From NCBI GenBank assembly GCA_003024985.2, contig PXIH01S0046730.1: 10,793 nt of DNA; one strand, given 5' to 3'. The notes under the pieces are model-generated. The model had not been told where the DNA came from, did not search any database, and saw nothing but the letters and a program-made list of their open reading frames with translations. The DNA is from Euperipatoides rowelli (taxonomy: Eukaryota; Onychophora; Udeonychophora; Euonychophora; Peripatopsidae). Shown here piece by piece: positions 8,693 to 10,793 of this stretch. A program made the translations under genes and the position numbers. The first letter of the stretch is position 1. Each line of letters opens with the position of its first letter.

Positions 8693-8708
8693 TTTATTTA
8701 TTTATTTA
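8693..8708 (+). repeat. (TTTA)4 microsatellite
   Basis: Four perfect TTTA units inside the linker region of the LINE-B ORF2 remnant. It is probably local slippage in AT-rich dead sequence. Confidence 0.8.
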
Positions 8709-9602
8709 TATGGGTTTTATTCAACTAATAATTACCAATACATTATATTCTTAATCTTTTCAACCTTTGCCCAGCAGCAGATATAGGTCACAATTACATA
8801 AACCTCAATTATTTTCAATAATAAAATCTCAAATAAGTAAATACAGAAAAAATAAATAATTTCCCTTTCCTTATTATAATATATAAACATACAAAAAAAA
8901 TAAAAACAGTTTAAAGGTTTTCATTTATTAACCTAATAAAAGAAGGAATCAGAGATTTTAGATAGCATGACTGAAAAGACTGACTAGTAGCCAATGGTAC
9001 TACAATGATAAGTTTGTTGATAAGATTAATGGTTAAAGATAGAGAAGGATGTAAGATGTGATGTCGTATATGAACCCTGAGTATAAAAGTCAGCAGTAAC
9101 ACCTGTGATTTGGTTACCAGCAAAAATATATTTTAAATTATATGAACTTATGAAAAGGTTACTTCATTTCGAGGATGCAAAGTTTTTGATATTACAATCT
9201 CCTCCCTAAATAATTTCAGCATTTGAATAATCATCAAAATTCATCATATATCGAAAGAGTCTTGTGAGTATAATGTTATTTTGTTTTTGATTAGGAGCGC
9301 CATAAAAATTAACTATCAAAATGTATCTGTTATAAAGGAAAATTTTGACAATAAGCAGTCTAGGATCAGAAACTAACATTTTGCAGTATTGCAAGTGCAT
9401 AACTCGAATCAAAGTCATAGTTCCTTGACATGATTTAGTATGCAATCCCTGAAAGATGAAAAAGTTTTGCTACCAAAAATTCCAATTAATCTTCAAAATA
9501 TTTGCCAGCTTTGTTTCTTGAAATAAAAATATATCATAATTTTTTGAAGCCACAAAGTGCTGTAGATGTTTCCTTTTTGTAAAGGCATTAAGTCCTTGAA
9601 TG

Positions 9603-10718
9603 TTAAGGCTTATGCAATTCAAGAGTGTCATCATTCTGTTGAAGATGAGCTGTCAAAATTATTGTGATCATCTGTTTGCATTTGACTTCCAGATGAACAC
9701 TTATCATTATGTGAATTAGATATTGATCTTTTGAGCGACCCTTTTCAACTGATACATGTTCCATGGGGTCTTGTTGTTTGCCTATTTTCGATCTTAAAGT
9801 GTAAGATTTTGTCATAAAAGATTTGTTTTGTTTTACTTTTTCTTCCATTTGGTTGTATTGGGAGCATTTGAGGGTGCAGGATCTATCAAGAGAGGCACTA
9901 TTTTCTGTGTACTATTATGTTGTTGTTTGGAAATTAGTATACTTCCTTGGCTCAAGTCACTATCTTCCTCCACCGTTTTATGTCTTATTAGTGGGGTATT
10001 GTGCACTTTTAAATTTTCATCTTGAACTATGAAATCAGAAACATTTTGATTTTGCAGAAGGGGAGACATAGATTTGTCAGCAATTATTTTATTTTCCTTA
10101 TAATTTTGTTTATTAAGTTTTTCTTGCAAGATGGTATGATTGGTATCAAAACTAATCTTCTGAAGAGTGGAAAAGTCCAGAGATTCAACTATTTCATCTT
10201 CTTGATTATTTTTTAAATTTATTTCCAGACAGGTTTGAAAAATTGTGCCTTTAAACCATAATATGATAACTTGCAAGTGTGGGCTTTATTTCTTAAACTC
10301 CTGCATTTTCTACAATATTTAAGGTGGTAATTTGAAACTAAGTTGTCTAGCTTTTACAACGGAAGTATATTATTGGCCTATTATTTGATGTGAAAGTACA
10401 CTTTTTTTTAAAAAAAAAATCTTGTAAAATAAGGTAGATCACTAACATTCGAATTTTGGTTAAGTTGAAAATAAATAAAAGTTTAACCTGATTCACACGG
10501 AGTTTCATTTGGTAAAGAGAAACCTCTTGGTATAATTGAAATAATATTTCCCCACTTTTCTAAAATTTCTGGTAAGAATTGTTTTATCACAATAGCAGGA
10601 ATTTTCTCAATTTCTATTTTAACTTCTTTACTAGATGAAACCTGTCAAAATCGACAGTAATTTTTTTTGTGGGCCCATAATTTTGTGTTATGTTTGGATC
10701 TATGATAAACACTCCCAT
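9603..10718 (-). pseudogene. LINE-B ORF1: RRM-like region, damaged CCHC knuckle, disordered tail
   Basis: The start chosen is the ATG at 10716-10718 (MGVFIIDPN); an earlier start beyond the G-rich leader cannot be excluded. After a shift near 10645 comes KIPAIVIKQFLPEILEKWGN, the RRM-like block of LINE ORF1 proteins. A knuckle follows at 10273-10314 (CRKCRSLRNKAHTC) with the spacing of a CCHC finger, but the His is Asn (10288-10290). The tail (about 10276-9603) is polar and rich in Gln, Asn, Lys and Asp/Glu, open for over 140 codons, then shifted once near an A-rich spot at about 9840. It ends at a TAA (9603-9605), overlapping the ORF2 start by 32 bases. The length is about 370 codons. The frameshifts and the lost ligand indicate a pseudogene. 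Confidence 0.78.
10402..10419 (+). repeat. T8A10 homopolymer block
   Basis: Eight T followed by ten A, a perfect AT palindrome within the LINE-B ORF1 remnant. It lies where the ORF1 frame is lost between the RRM-like block and the knuckle, so slippage here is a likely cause of that break. Confidence 0.75.
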
Positions 10719-10793
10719 GTTATTTGCTCCCTCCCCCCATCCCCCCAAAAAAATGGGCAAGTATATTTTCATTGCCTAAAATGAGGAATTCAA
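10719..10793 (-). other. LINE-B 5' leader, partial
   Basis: Sequence upstream of the ORF1 ATG up to the window edge. On the minus strand it is G-rich (a GGGGGG run at about 10741-10746 and a second near 10733-10738), unlike the rest of the window. It may be the end of the 5' untranslated region. The element's 5' end is not in view. Confidence 0.4.

Larger units (their letters stand above)
7080..9634 (-). pseudogene. LINE-B ORF2, 5' segment: APE endonuclease and reverse transcriptase (degenerate)
   Basis: The start chosen is the tandem ATGATG at 9629-9634, leading to MMTLLNCISLNIQGLN. The endonuclease shows NIQGLN (9587-9604), FQET (9512-9523), the ILIVNFYGAPNQ strand near 9300, and GGDCN (9191-9205, usual GDFN). 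A final SDH motif was not found. The linker (about 8200-8900) includes WKKRLQEIE near 8480. The reverse transcriptase shows PGPDG (8103-8117), motif A (7682-7705, LIDI then a TGA at 7694-7696, then KAFA), motif B QGSPL (7511-7525), motif C YTDD (7398-7409) and SSGVVIN (7327-7347). The segment after it appears to have lost sequence, and the thumb YCIPKILYY leads into the LINE-C junction. Stops and shifts are frequent. The continuation is at 668-1601. Confidence 0.86.
7080..10793 (-). mobile_element. LINE-B, 5' part (ORF1, endonuclease, reverse transcriptase)
   Basis: This is the 5' two thirds of the older minus-strand LINE, entering at the right edge of the window. It contains ORF1 (9603-10718) and ORF2 from the endonuclease start (9634) to the thumb, where LINE-C interrupts it at 7080. 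The remainder lies at 618-1601. It has the same domain order as LINE-C but a clearly different sequence, without the LRPW tail motif. Its reading frames are more damaged than those of LINE-C, as expected for the host of a nested insertion. Confidence 0.85.

Noticed and set aside
9823-10216. Several plus-strand hydrophobic frames at the right end of the window.
   Set aside because: They are shadows of the polar minus-strand ORF1 tail of LINE-B, which reads as hydrophobic on the opposite strand.
1-10793. Search for tRNA, rRNA, CRISPR arrays, bacterial operons, phage or defence genes.
   Set aside because: No array of spaced repeats, no recognisable RNA gene fold and no long intact frame were seen. 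The LINE model explains almost all the sequence.

Overview
The window looks like AT-rich animal DNA (about one third G+C or less) filled with dead non-LTR retrotransposons (LINEs). I see no bacterial, phage or plasmid gene structure, no host gene, no RNA gene and no CRISPR array. A hand count finds only about 80 CpG dinucleotides, far fewer than composition predicts, which suggests a methylated genome. The species cannot be named from this sequence.

Three LINE copies account for nearly every base. LINE-A is the 3' end of a plus-strand element (1-617), with a zinc-finger reverse-transcriptase tail, AATAAA signal and A17 tail. LINE-B is an old minus-strand element whose 5' two thirds lie at 7080-10793 (ORF1, endonuclease, reverse transcriptase) and whose 3' end lies at 618-1601 (thumb, zinc finger, C-terminus). 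LINE-C is a near-complete minus-strand element at 1602-7079, inserted inside LINE-B.

The nesting rests on three observations. A 14-bp direct repeat with one mismatch flanks LINE-C (1588-1601 and 7080-7093). LINE-C ends in an A-run next to one copy of the repeat. The LINE-B thumb reading frame resumes without a shift when LINE-C and one repeat copy are removed. The A tail of LINE-A abuts the 3' end of LINE-B, so LINE-A probably also landed in LINE-B.

LINE-B and LINE-C share one architecture. ORF1 has an RNA-binding-like region followed by a CCHC zinc knuckle. ORF2 has an APE-type endonuclease, a reverse transcriptase and a C-terminal CCHC finger, with no recognisable RNase H. This fits the L1/Tx1 side of the LINE tree; the clade is inferred. 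In life ORF1p would coat the RNA, and ORF2p would nick the target and copy the RNA in place. All copies carry stops and frameshifts, so none can be active.

The part least explained by this model is the spacer between ORF1 and ORF2 of LINE-C (5207-5717), which holds an open 120-codon frame with a glycine-rich hydrophobic segment.
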